64,000 nt of DNA from Granulicella sp. 5B5 (lineage in GTDB: Bacteria; Acidobacteriota; Terriglobia; Terriglobales; Acidobacteriaceae): positions 2,356,001 to 2,420,000 of the forward strand of contig NZ_CP046444.1 in assembly GCF_014083945.1 (NCBI RefSeq). Direction: 5' to 3'. Shown here piece by piece: positions 36,208 through 43,617 of this stretch (the stretch's first letter is position 1; every line of letters begins with the position of its first letter). Made by a program: the position numbers and the translations under genes. The notes under the pieces were generated by a model. It worked only from the letters and a program-made list of their open reading frames with translations. It was not told where the DNA came from and made no database searches.

Positions 36208-37770
36208 CTAGTGGCCGAGGTAGGTGCGGTAGCGGGTTTCGATGACGCCGGTGTTGCGGGCGAGCTGCAGCTTGGCGACGTTGTACTGGTAGAGCGACTG
36301 CACGAGCTGGGCCTGTGCGCTGGTGACGTCGGCTTCGGCGTCGACCACGGGAAGGCTGTCGTCGACACCGGCGCTGAAGCGGTCCTGCTCGTCGGAGAGC
36401 TCCTGCTTCGCGAGGTCGACGTTGCTCTGGGCGACTTTGACGAGCTCGTCGGCGGCGTGGACGTCGAGCATGGCGGAGCGGATCTGGGCGTCGATGGTGT
36501 CGCGGAGGCTGCGCTCCTGCTGCACAACGGCCATAAGCTGGGCTTCGGCGACCTCTTGCTGGCCGCGCTGGTTGGCCTCATTGAAGATGGGGAAGGTGAG
36601 GCTGCCTTCGGCGGTGAAGTCGCCGTGGTAGTTACCGTTGGTGATGCCGATGACGCCGTAGTTGCCGTTGAAGGCCAGGGCTGGCAGGCGCTGGTAGCGG
36701 ACGGCGCGCGTGATGTGGTGGTCGAGCTTGTCCTGCTGGAGAAGGCTGAGGTAGTCCTTACGGTGCGCGTAGGCGGTCTGCTTCGCAGTGGCGAGGTCTT
36801 CGGCGGCGAGCTCCTGGAACGGAGCCTTGTCGGTGAGGTTGATCGCCTGCCCAGCGGGGATGCCGAGGACGCGAGCGAGCTGGATCTTGTCCTTGGCGAG
36901 GATGTTGATGGCGTTGAGATGGTCCTGCTGGCGCTGCTGGTAGTCGACCTGCGAGCGGAGAGTGTCGAGACGGACGCCGACGCCGGCGTTCTGGCGCGCG
37001 ACGGCCTGCTCGTAGAGGGTCTTGGAGGACTGCTCCTGCGCGGTGGTGTTAGTGACGTTGGCCTCATCGCCGAGGACCTGCAGGTAGAGCGAGCCGACGG
37101 CGAGAACGACGTCACCGCGGTCGGTGAGGGTCTGCAGATCGACGACGTTGGTCTCGTTGGTGGTGCCGCGGTAGAGCTCGAAGTCGGTCATGTTGAATAA
37201 GACCTGGCTCATGGCGACGTTGGCCTGAGTGGTGTTGACCTTGACGACGGCGGGTGCCGTGTAACCCGGAGGAAGCAGGCCGGTGCTGGCGAACTGGCTG
37301 AAGAGCGAGGGTTTGAAGCCGAGTGCCGCGAGGTTGATCTCCTGCGCGTTGCTGCTGGCGTTCAGGCTGAGGTTCGGGATAAGCGCGTTGACGACGCTGA
37401 GTGTGAGGCCGCGCACGGAGGTCTGGTTGGCGCGGTCGTACTTGAGGCGGATGTTGCGGTCGAGGCCGAGCGAGATGGCGTCGTCGAGTGAGAGGTCAAT
37501 GGGGTCATCCTTGGGCAACTCCATGGTCAAGCCGTTGCGAATGGTCTGCGTGGCGAAGGAGAGCTTGAAGCCGTTGCCGGCGGGGCGGCCGAGGGTCTCA
37601 TCGAGCTGCGAGCGCTGCTCGGCAGATAGGTGCTCCGCGGTGAGCACGGCGCTGGGTGCGGAGGGCAGGTTCTGGTCGGCCTTGTGGCTGGGCTTTTGCG
37701 CGGCGCTGGTGGCCGTGCTCAGCAGCGCCGCAGCGGCTGCGAGGCCCAGCAGGTTCCATTTGGAAGTCAT
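36208..37770 (-). CDS. TolC-family outer-membrane efflux protein
   Basis: 520 residues from the ATG at 37770, which begins a signal peptide ('LLGLAAAAALLSTATSAAQ'). Two related halves of long helices and strands are seen, each with outer-membrane-factor features: 'DLSLDDAISLGLDRNIRLKYDRANQTSVRG' across the first half, 'SYLQVLGDEANV'-like coiled coil, and 'TAEGSLTFPIFNEANQRGQQEVAEAQL' then 'VVDAEADVTSAQAQLVQSLYQYNVAKLQLARNTG' (in parts) near the end. It forms a trimeric channel across outer membrane and periplasm for efflux or type I secretion. No pump or adaptor is adjacent. A 15-bp sequence 'cttcactggctct' is repeated just upstream of the start. Confidence 0.85.
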   Translation of the reverse strand: MTSKWNLLGLAAAAALLSTATSAAQKPSHKADQNLPSAPSAVLTAEHLSAEQRSQLDETLGRPAGNGFKLSFATQTIRNGLTMELPKDDPIDLSLDDAISLGLDRNIRLKYDRANQTSVRGLTLSVVNALIPNLSLNASSNAQEINLAALGFKPSLFSQFASTGLLPPGYTAPAVVKVNTTQANVAMSQVLFNMTDFELYRGTTNETNVVDLQTLTDRGDVVLAVGSLYLQVLGDEANVTNTTAQEQSSKTLYEQAVARQNAGVGVRLDTLRSQVDYQQRQQDHLNAINILAKDKIQLARVLGIPAGQAINLTDKAPFQELAAEDLATAKQTAYAHRKDYLSLLQQDKLDHHITRAVRYQRLPALAFNGNYGVIGITNGNYHGDFTAEGSLTFPIFNEANQRGQQEVAEAQLMAVVQQERSLRDTIDAQIRSAMLDVHAADELVKVAQSNVDLAKQELSDEQDRFSAGVDDSLPVVDAEADVTSAQAQLVQSLYQYNVAKLQLARNTGVIETRYRTYLGH

Positions 37771-37925
37771 CTTCTTCACTGGCTCTTTAGTATTCCGTAT
37801 CTTCACTGGCTCTATCGGGTTCCGGTCTCGTATCTGTGTCTTTAGATTGCCATGTGTGGTGCCGGGATGCGAAATGGTGCAATAAAAGGCAGTGAAGTTG
37901 GTTTGTTGCCTCAGATTCGGTGCGG

Positions 37926-38747
37926 TTATGGCTGGACGCCGAGATCCTGAGCGGCGTCGGCGAGGGTCTTGTCGGGGGAGGGCCGCCAGCCGGTCTTCAC
38001 CTCGTCGGCGTTCTGGCTGATGCTCTTGAAGAGCAGGACGTGGCCGCCGATGTGGACGTGGTTCTCGGTGATCTCCCAGTGGCCGGGGGCGACGGGGCGG
38101 CGCTGGACGGAGAAGGTGCCGCCGGCGTTCATGCGGCCGAAGATGCCGAAGCCGAAGAGGACGTCATGAGTGAGGCGGCCGCGGAGGGACTGAATGCGGT
38201 CGCCGTCGCGGGCGATGACCATCTCGCCGGCCATGGCGGCGAGGACGCGGGCCTCCATGCTGGGCGGGGAGAAGCTGGGATCGGGCTCGTAGCGGAGCGT
38301 GGTGAGCTGCGGCGTCTGGCTGACGATGGTCCAGATGAAGGCTTCGGGGAGCATGTGGAGGAAGCGGGTGGCCTGGGCGTCGTCGTGTTCGCCGTCGCGG
38401 CGGGCCTTGGCCTGGGCGCTGGGGCTGTTGAGGAAGGTGCGGATGCGGTTGAGTTCCTGCTGCTCGGCTGAGGGCGAGAGTGGGTCGCCATTGAGGGCGA
38501 TGAGGCGGCGGAGTTCGCCCTGCGGGGTTTCGATGGCGTTGTAGGTGGCGTGATGGCCGTGGGAGTCGTCCTCGTCGCGATACATCCAGTTGCTGTGGTC
38601 GTCGTGGCTGGCGGTGAGCTCGGAGTTGACGGCCTCGCGGACGATCTGGCGGGCGTCCTGCGCATGCAGAGGCAGGTTGAGCAGCGTGGCTGCCGCGAGG
38701 AGGATGAGGCTGGAGACGAAAGGGGAGATCGACCTAGGCCCGTGCAT
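37926..38747 (-). CDS. Secreted protein of unknown function
   Basis: 273 residues. Signal peptide 'SSLILLAAATLLNLPLHAQ' at about 12-30. The mature part starts 'DARQIVREAVNSELTASHDDHSNWMYRDED' in a helical stretch, and later has 'EARVLAAMAGEMVIARDGDRIQSLRGRLTHDVLFGFGIFGRMNAGG' as strands and turns ending in 'ENHVHIGGHVLLFKSISQ'. This pattern recurs in secreted acidobacterial proteins that lack a known function. There is no catalytic motif I can name. The last ~15 residues ('DKTLADAAQDLG') look helical. It stands between the TolC-family and RNase H-like genes with short gaps. Confidence 0.68.
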   Translation of the reverse strand: MHGPRSISPFVSSLILLAAATLLNLPLHAQDARQIVREAVNSELTASHDDHSNWMYRDEDDSHGHHATYNAIETPQGELRRLIALNGDPLSPSAEQQELNRIRTFLNSPSAQAKARRDGEHDDAQATRFLHMLPEAFIWTIVSQTPQLTTLRYEPDPSFSPPSMEARVLAAMAGEMVIARDGDRIQSLRGRLTHDVLFGFGIFGRMNAGGTFSVQRRPVAPGHWEITENHVHIGGHVLLFKSISQNADEVKTGWRPSPDKTLADAAQDLGVQP

Positions 38748-38795
38748 ACAAATGGTTAGGATGCAGGCGTGAGGTGGGATCGTCGCTTGCCAGGG

Positions 38796-39518
38796 TTATT
38801 CGGGGATGATTTTGACGAAGATGCCGTCGGGGAGCGAAGCGCCGCCGAGGAGGTGGATCTGGCCGTCGCGGGTGAAGCCGCGGAGCATCTGGGCTGCGGG
38901 CCTAGCTGCTGCGGGGGCCTTTGTGGCGGGGGGTGACGCAGGTCTCTCCACTGCGCTGCGCTCCGGTCGAGATGACACTTCTGTGGTTGGGCGGACTACT
39001 GTTGGCTTTGGCTGGTTGCGGTCGGGTGGGCCTGCGGCGGGGCGGGCTTGATTTTGCGCTGGCGCGCGGCCGGTGCCGCGGTCCATGGCCTCGTTGGCGA
39101 GGCGGTCGGCGTCTTTGTTCTTGTGGCGGAGGGCGTGGGTGATCTCGAAGGCTTCGAGCTGGGCGATGCGGCGGCGGGCCTCCTCCCACAGGGGGCGGAG
39201 GTCGGGGGAGTTGACCTTGTAGCGGCCCTTGATCTGGTTGACCATGAGCTCGGAGTCGGAGACGACGCGGAGGCGGCGGTGGTTGTGCTGGAGGGCCCAG
39301 GCGAGGCAGCCGAGGAGGCCGGAGTACTCGGCGAAGTTGTTGGTGCGGTGGCCGAGGAACTCGGAGAGCTCGGCTAGCTTGTGACCGCTGGCGTCGGTGA
39401 AGACGGCGCCGAAGCCGGCGGGGCCGGGGTTGCCGCGGGCGCCGCCGTCGCAGTGGGCGGTGACCCAGCCTTCGGTGCTGGAGGTGGAGTCGTCGCGGAA
39501 GAGGCTGGCAGTCGGCAT
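38796..39518 (-). CDS. RNase H-like protein with repeat insertion and C-terminal extension
   Basis: 240 residues; the RNase H domain covers about 17-150. Active-site acids are in place: Asp in 'AHCDGGARGNPGPAG' (24), Glu in 'NNFAEYSGLL' (64), Asp in 'RVVSDSELMVNQIKG' (88), and a final Asp in 'NKDADRLANEA' (136). It should cut the RNA strand of RNA/DNA hybrids. A Pro/Ala-rich linker follows that contains the dispersed repeat 'TEVSSRPERSAVERP' (179-193), then a short beta segment ('GFTRDGQIHLLGGASLPDGIFVKIIPE') that resembles an AbrB/SpoVT-like strand unit and is unusual for RNase HI. The linker suggests the repeat was tolerated between domains. Confidence 0.85.
   Translation of the reverse strand: MPTASLFRDDSTSSTEGWVTAHCDGGARGNPGPAGFGAVFTDASGHKLAELSEFLGHRTNNFAEYSGLLGCLAWALQHNHRRLRVVSDSELMVNQIKGRYKVNSPDLRPLWEEARRRIAQLEAFEITHALRHKNKDADRLANEAMDRGTGRAPAQNQARPAAGPPDRNQPKPTVVRPTTEVSSRPERSAVERPASPPATKAPAAARPAAQMLRGFTRDGQIHLLGGASLPDGIFVKIIPE
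38938..38983 (-). repeat. Dispersed 'SSRPE' repeat inside the RNase H-like gene
   Basis: It runs 'gcaggtctctccactgcg...ccggtcgagatgacactt', nearly identical to the copy at 54788-54830 and to 21326-21370. In frame on the minus strand it encodes 'EVSSRPERSAVERPA', placed between the RNase H domain and the C-terminal beta segment. Confidence 0.85.
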
Positions 39519-39604
39519 GAGGTCAGTTTAGCGGCTGGAGCTGTTGGTTCTGCGGTGGCGGGCGGGATACCCCCTCCCACCCTATGTAGCAGAGGGATCT
39601 AGTG

Positions 39605-39649
39605 GAATCAGCAACTTACGGGGTGATACCGGGGGTAAGTGACTGATTC
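39605..39649. promoter_or_regulatory. 45-nt hairpin with two stem blocks
   Basis: GAATCAG (39605-39611) pairs with CTGATTC (39643-39649), and ACTTAC (39614-39619) with GTAAGT (39635-39640), with a 2x2 internal loop and a 15-nt apical loop. It is followed by 'tatatag' and 'tatgatatgg', which are promoter -10-like. It may be an operator or an RNA structure; no family is recognised. Confidence 0.5.
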
Positions 39650-40173
39650 TGTATATAGTTACGGGTATGATATGGGAAAGATTGGGGTTAGGGGCAGATT
39701 GTGCCGGGGGCCGGGGTTGCGGCTTTCAGTTGCCAGTTAACCAGTTGCCAGTGAGCCAGTTTTGTTTCCTGCTTCCAGTATAGAAGGTGGGTGGTGGAGA
39801 AAGTGTTTTTGGTTTTAGGGCGTAAGCGGTTTGGATTGCTGGGGTTGGAGTGGATGAGGGCCTCGGTAGGGGTTGACAGCGTGGAGGCATACGTTGGGCT
39901 GGAGCCCCTTTCTTTTCCTCACAGCATTATGAGACCCGAGCCTGAAGGCTCGGGGTACCCCTGGAAGCTCGCCGAGCCTGAAGCTTGGGTTAGCTGGAAG
40001 CTCGGGGTGTCTGAAGTCTGGGTTTCCTCCAGCGGAAAAAAGGGTGTTTGAGCTGTGAGCCATGGGCTGTGAGCTATGAGCCAGAAGCCATGAGTGGTGA
40101 GCTTTGGGCCATGAGGGGAAGGTGGTTGCTCACCTTCGTAACCGGGGCTTCGTCTATGGGAGTGTAGTTACCC

Positions 40174-40187
40174 TGACTCCGGAGTCA
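40174..40187. promoter_or_regulatory. 14-bp perfect palindrome over the sigma-factor ribosome site
   Basis: TGACTCCGGAGTCA is perfectly self-complementary and contains the GGAG ribosome site, 8 nt before the ATG at 40196. In the mRNA it could pair with itself and hide the ribosome site, or in DNA it could bind a dimeric regulator. Confidence 0.5.
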
Positions 40188-40195
40188 GAAAACAA

Positions 40196-40987
40196 ATGAG
40201 CAGCAGCGACGCGATCGCGTTAGTGCGTGATGGGGCCCCCGACTCGATTCATGTGGGTAGGAGACGTCCCAGTCCCTTTGCTTTGGGCCTTCTGGAGACC
40301 GAAGGCGCGGGGTTGGCAGTAAAATCGACTGCAGTGATGCCACGCACCGCTGCACAGACCGGGATACGCGGAAAGCTGACGGCCGATCAGGTCGAGGCAC
40401 GGCAGCAGCAGCGCGCCGAAGACGATGACCTGATTCGCGCAGCGCAGGCCGGGGAGCGGATGGCGTTCGATGCGCTGGTTCGGCGGTACGACCGCAGTGT
40501 GCTGCGGCTGGCGCTGCACATGCTGGGCAATGAGCAGGACGCCCAGGATGTGCACCAGGAGGCGTTCATCAAGGCGTATCGCCACCTGTCGAACTTCCGG
40601 TTCGAGTGCTCGTTTTATACGTGGCTGTACCGGATTGTGACGAACCTTTGTCTCGATCAGCTGCGGCGGCGGAAGAGCCGCAGGGAAGACCCGGCGACGG
40701 TGCTGGATGGCTCCGGCGAAGAGCTGGACCTGATGGCGAGCGTGCAGGACGAACGCGCGATGGCCAACCCGGCGCGGGAGCTGGAGCGGAAGAACATGGG
40801 CATTGCGATCCAGAGTGCGCTGGACGAGCTGACGCCGCGGGAGCGCATGGTGTTTGAACTGAAGCACTACCAGGGACTGAAGTTGAGAACGATCGGCGAG
40901 ATGCTATCGACGACAGAGGAGACAGCTAAAAACACGTTATTCCGGGCGACGCGGAAGCTGCGGGCACGGTTGGCGGAAGTTCGATGA
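40196..40987 (+). CDS. ECF-type RNA polymerase sigma factor
   Basis: 263 residues. Region 2 is clear: 'DALVRRYDRSVLRLALHMLGNEQDAQDVHQEAFIKAYRHL' (in parts) with 'FYTWLYRIVTNLCLDQLRRRKS'; region 4 has 'ALDELTPRERMVFELKHYQGLKLRTIGEMLSTTEETAKNTL' (in parts), a helix-turn-helix that reads -35 elements. Region 3 is absent, as in ECF sigma factors. The first ~75 residues form an unusual N-terminal extension, low in structure; an ATG at 40337 is an alternative start that would remove most of it. The next gene encodes a zinc-finger anti-sigma-like protein, so this is a sigma/anti-sigma pair. Confidence 0.93.
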   Translation: MSSSDAIALVRDGAPDSIHVGRRRPSPFALGLLETEGAGLAVKSTAVMPRTAAQTGIRGKLTADQVEARQQQRAEDDDLIRAAQAGERMAFDALVRRYDRSVLRLALHMLGNEQDAQDVHQEAFIKAYRHLSNFRFECSFYTWLYRIVTNLCLDQLRRRKSRREDPATVLDGSGEELDLMASVQDERAMANPARELERKNMGIAIQSALDELTPRERMVFELKHYQGLKLRTIGEMLSTTEETAKNTLFRATRKLRARLAEVR

Positions 40988-41129
40988 AGCAGGGAGTAGC
41001 AAGAGCGTGAAACGGAACTTTACAGGTCGGGATTTCGGCTCGCGGCTCGGTTGAAGGGGAGAGCGGCCACAGAGCCGCCTGTCCGGTTACACAGGGAAAT
41101 GCTTTCGAGGCTGGTTTTGAGGTACGCAT

Positions 41130-42095
41130 ATGAAGTGTGAGAACGCGCAACAGAATATTCTTCTCGCGCAGTATGGCGAGCTACCGGACGAGTTGCACTT
41201 TGCTTTAGAACAGCACCTGAACCTTTGCGAGGAGTGCCGCCGCGAGTGGAACGCGATGCTGGCCCTGCAGGAGGAGCTGGCGGCTGTACCGATGGTGGAG
41301 CCTTCGCCGAACCTGCTGGCGTCCTCGCGGATGCGGCTGGACGAGGCGCTGGATATGATGCCGGAGCGCAGTGTGGGGCAGCGCTTCTGGGGCAATGCGT
41401 TTCGCTGGCTGGGCTTTATGCAGGGAGCGCCGGCGTTGACGACGTTGCTGGTGGGTGTGGGTTTCCTGGGCGGCAACTTTGTGGCGCGATACCAGGCGGC
41501 GCGTGAGCCGAAGCTGCCGTCGCCGATGATTCTTTCAAGCCCGAACGGCGGGACGATTGCCAGCGTAAGCGGCATTGTGCAGACGCCGAACAGCGATGTG
41601 GTGCAGGTGAAGTACAACCGCGTGGTGCCGGAGATGGTGCAGGGGTCGCTGGATGACCCGCAGATTCGGCAGTTGCTGATGCTGGGTACGCAGCTGGCGG
41701 AGAACAACGAAGTGCACGCGACGAGCGTGAGCCTGATGGCGGATGCGTGCCGCACGACGCACAACTGCGTGGACGGCGCGGACGGCGCGAGCGAGTTGAG
41801 GACGGCGCTGTTGACGGAGCTTCGTTACGACAAGAGTTCGGCGGTGCGGCTGAAGGCGCTGAATGGGCTGCAGCCTTATGTGGGCGAGGACGAGCAGGTC
41901 CGCGATGCGGTGCTGGATGCGCTGATGCGGGACAAGAGCGCGGATGTGCGGTCGCAGGCGGTGTCGATGTTGCAGCCGGTGGAGGGAGATTCGAGCGTGC
42001 GGCAGGTGTTGCGCACGGTGTCGTCGCAGGATGCGAACCCGGCGATTCGGAACGCATCGTTCCAGGTGCTGCAGGGCGCAGCCGATATCGAGTAG
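41130..42095 (+). CDS. Zinc-finger anti-sigma factor fused to HEAT-like repeats
   Basis: 321 residues. The N-terminus has the anti-sigma zinc site 'FALEQHLNLCEECRREW' (HxxxCxxC, about 28-38). A possible membrane segment, 'GAPALTTLLVGVGFLGGNFVA', follows at about 93-115, and the C-terminal ~120 residues look like HEAT/armadillo repeats ('SSAVRLKALNGLQPY', 'QVRDAVLDALMRDKSADVRSQAVSMLQ', 'NPAIRNASFQVLQ'). The zinc domain should bind and hold the upstream sigma factor; the extracytoplasmic HEAT part could sense a protein partner. This fusion is less common than the plain anti-sigma form. The downstream PDZ gene may belong to the same pathway. Confidence 0.85.
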   Translation: MKCENAQQNILLAQYGELPDELHFALEQHLNLCEECRREWNAMLALQEELAAVPMVEPSPNLLASSRMRLDEALDMMPERSVGQRFWGNAFRWLGFMQGAPALTTLLVGVGFLGGNFVARYQAAREPKLPSPMILSSPNGGTIASVSGIVQTPNSDVVQVKYNRVVPEMVQGSLDDPQIRQLLMLGTQLAENNEVHATSVSLMADACRTTHNCVDGADGASELRTALLTELRYDKSSAVRLKALNGLQPYVGEDEQVRDAVLDALMRDKSADVRSQAVSMLQPVEGDSSVRQVLRTVSSQDANPAIRNASFQVLQGAADIE

Positions 42096-42104
42096 GCGCA
42101 GGAC

Positions 42105-42998
42105 GTGCTGGTGGTGATGAGGCGCAGAGTCGAGATCGGAACAGGATTGCTGGGGTTGCTGCTGGTGTGTGGGCCGGCGGTGGCGGCGAAGGGCCATGCG
42201 AATGGTTCTGGGCATGGGCGCGCGGCGCGGGGGCCGGCGGCGCATCCGCCGGGGTACCTGGGTGTGGGGTTCCATGATGCGAGCGGACATGGGGTAGAGG
42301 TGCTGCTGGTGGACCATGATGGGCCGGCAGGCAAGGCAGGGCTGCGGCCGCATGACATCCTGGTGAGCTTGAATGGGACGGCGATTGCGAATGCGGATGC
42401 CTTGAGCAAGATGATCCATGAGACCGCGCCGGGCGTGGGTGTGACGCTTGTGGTGCTGCGCGATGGGCAGACGATGAAGGTGTCGGTGACGATTGCCGAT
42501 CGCATGGTGGTGGAGCGGACGGTGCGCGCGCGGGTGGCGCAGGACACGGCGCTGGAGGAGGCCGATCCTCCGGTGGAGGATTTTTCGGCAGGCGATCCTC
42601 CTGAGCCTGCTGCGCCGACGGGCAAGGCGGCGAACAACCGGAGCTTTATTGGGACGGTGCTGCACCTGGCTCCGTTTACGGGGCTGGCGCTGCAGACGAT
42701 GGAGCCGCAGCTGGCGGAGTTCTTTGGGGACTCGCAGGGGTTTGGTTTGCTGGTGCAGCGGGTGGCGCCGGACTCGCCTGCGGCGTTTTGCGGGCTGCGG
42801 GCAGGGGATGTGCTGCTGCGGGCGAACTCGGTGCCGCTGAAGAAGGCGAGCGACTGGGAAAAGCGGCTGAAGGCGGCGCAGGGACAGAGCATGGCGCTGA
42901 GCGTGCTGCGAGACCACCATGAGATTACGGTGTCGCTGACGCCGGAGGCGCGGCACCACTCGATGGTGGAGTGGCCGCAGATGTTTGAGTGGCAGTGA
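42105..42998 (+). CDS. Secreted protein with two PDZ domains
   Basis: 297 residues from a GTG start 10 nt after the anti-sigma stop; the ATG at 42117 is an equally plausible start. Signal peptide 'LGLLLVCGPAVAA'. PDZ domain 1 (~50-130): 'GYLGVGFHDASGHGVEVLLVDHDGPAGKAGLRPHDILVSLNGTAI'; PDZ domain 2 (~200-280): 'GLLVQRVAPDSPAAFCGLRAGDVLLRANSVPL' (both in parts). There is no protease domain, so it is not a DegP/HtrA enzyme by itself. In the periplasm it may present substrates or signals to the anti-sigma factor, in the manner of PDZ-mediated sigma-E control. That link is inferred from the neighbourhood. Confidence 0.85.
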   Translation: MLVVMRRRVEIGTGLLGLLLVCGPAVAAKGHANGSGHGRAARGPAAHPPGYLGVGFHDASGHGVEVLLVDHDGPAGKAGLRPHDILVSLNGTAIANADALSKMIHETAPGVGVTLVVLRDGQTMKVSVTIADRMVVERTVRARVAQDTALEEADPPVEDFSAGDPPEPAAPTGKAANNRSFIGTVLHLAPFTGLALQTMEPQLAEFFGDSQGFGLLVQRVAPDSPAAFCGLRAGDVLLRANSVPLKKASDWEKRLKAAQGQSMALSVLRDHHEITVSLTPEARHHSMVEWPQMFEWQ

Positions 42999-43008
42999 GT
43001 AGAGAGTA

Positions 43009-43069
43009 GACAGTAGTGAGTAGTGAGAAGCGCAAACGCACTTACCACTACTCACTTATCACTACTGTC
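43009..43069. terminator. Bidirectional terminator-like hairpin between convergent genes
   Basis: Arm 'gacagtagtgagtagtgag' (43009-43027) pairs with 'ctcacttatcactactgtc' (43051-43069) with two mismatches. It sits exactly between the stop of the PDZ gene (42998) and that of the ferredoxin gene (43073), and can serve both. Confidence 0.7.
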
Positions 43070-43072
43070 TTG

Positions 43073-43519
43073 TTACTTGACGGCGGTGGCGGGCTTGCCT
43101 TCCTGCACGTAGTTCTTGTTCCAGGCGGGGATTTCTACGACGTAGGTGCCTGGCTTTTCAATGACGCACTGGCAGCCGAGGCGGCTGTTGAGCTGCAGGC
43201 CGGGGGCCATGTCGAGGCGGTCGAGCTCGAGGTCTTCGGCCTCGGAGACGCCTTCGGCACCCTTCTTGAGGAAGATGTGGCAGGTGGTGCAGGCCGCGAC
43301 ACCGCCACAGGCGTGGTCGAGGAAGATGCCGTAGTTTTCGGCGACGTCGAGGAAGCTGTTGGGCAGGCCGTGGCCGTCGTAGGGCATGGTGTCGTGGACG
43401 AATTCGACGGTCTTGTTTTCGGGCTCGAAGGTCACGCGAACGATGTTGTCGGCGGGTGGCTTGGAGAGGTCGACTTCGGGGAGCGAGTTGGGATCGGGTA
43501 CGGACATGTCAGTGTTCAT
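43073..43519 (-). CDS. fdx: ISC-type [2Fe-2S] ferredoxin
   Basis: 148 residues from the ATG at 43519 (ATG at 43507 also possible). The cluster ligands follow the adrenodoxin/ISC pattern: Cys71, Cys77 and Cys80 in 'HACGGVAACTTCH', with Cys116 in 'LGCQC' as fourth ligand. The N-terminal ~20 residues form a short extra tail before the ferredoxin fold. It donates electrons for cluster assembly on IscU with IscS. It is the last of seven ISC genes on the minus strand between 43 and 60 kb, in the canonical fdx position after hscA, but separated from hscA by three unrelated genes on the opposite strand. Confidence 0.9.
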   Translation of the reverse strand: MNTDMSVPDPNSLPEVDLSKPPADNIVRVTFEPENKTVEFVHDTMPYDGHGLPNSFLDVAENYGIFLDHACGGVAACTTCHIFLKKGAEGVSEAEDLELDRLDMAPGLQLNSRLGCQCVIEKPGTYVVEIPAWNKNYVQEGKPATAVK

Positions 43520-43617
43520 TTTAGCGCGCGGGCGATGATCGCCGCCGAAGATAAGAGAGGCCGTAACGTTACAGGGCATACATTTGTCATACCGTTGTAA
43601 GGAATGGAGAAAGGGCT

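Larger units (their letters stand above)
39519..40195. other. 677-bp gene-free region with several repeat types
   Basis: No convincing gene. It contains a hairpin at 39605-39649, the tract 'cagttgccagttaaccagttgccagtgagccagt' (about 39727-39762) with repeated CAGTTGCCAGT units, a 'gggctggagcccc'/'cgagcctgaaggctcgg' cluster (39899-40015), a tandem 'gagcyatgrg' tract (40047-40120), and a 14-bp palindrome (40174-40187) before the sigma factor gene. It must hold the promoter of the sigma factor gene. Confidence 0.6.
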
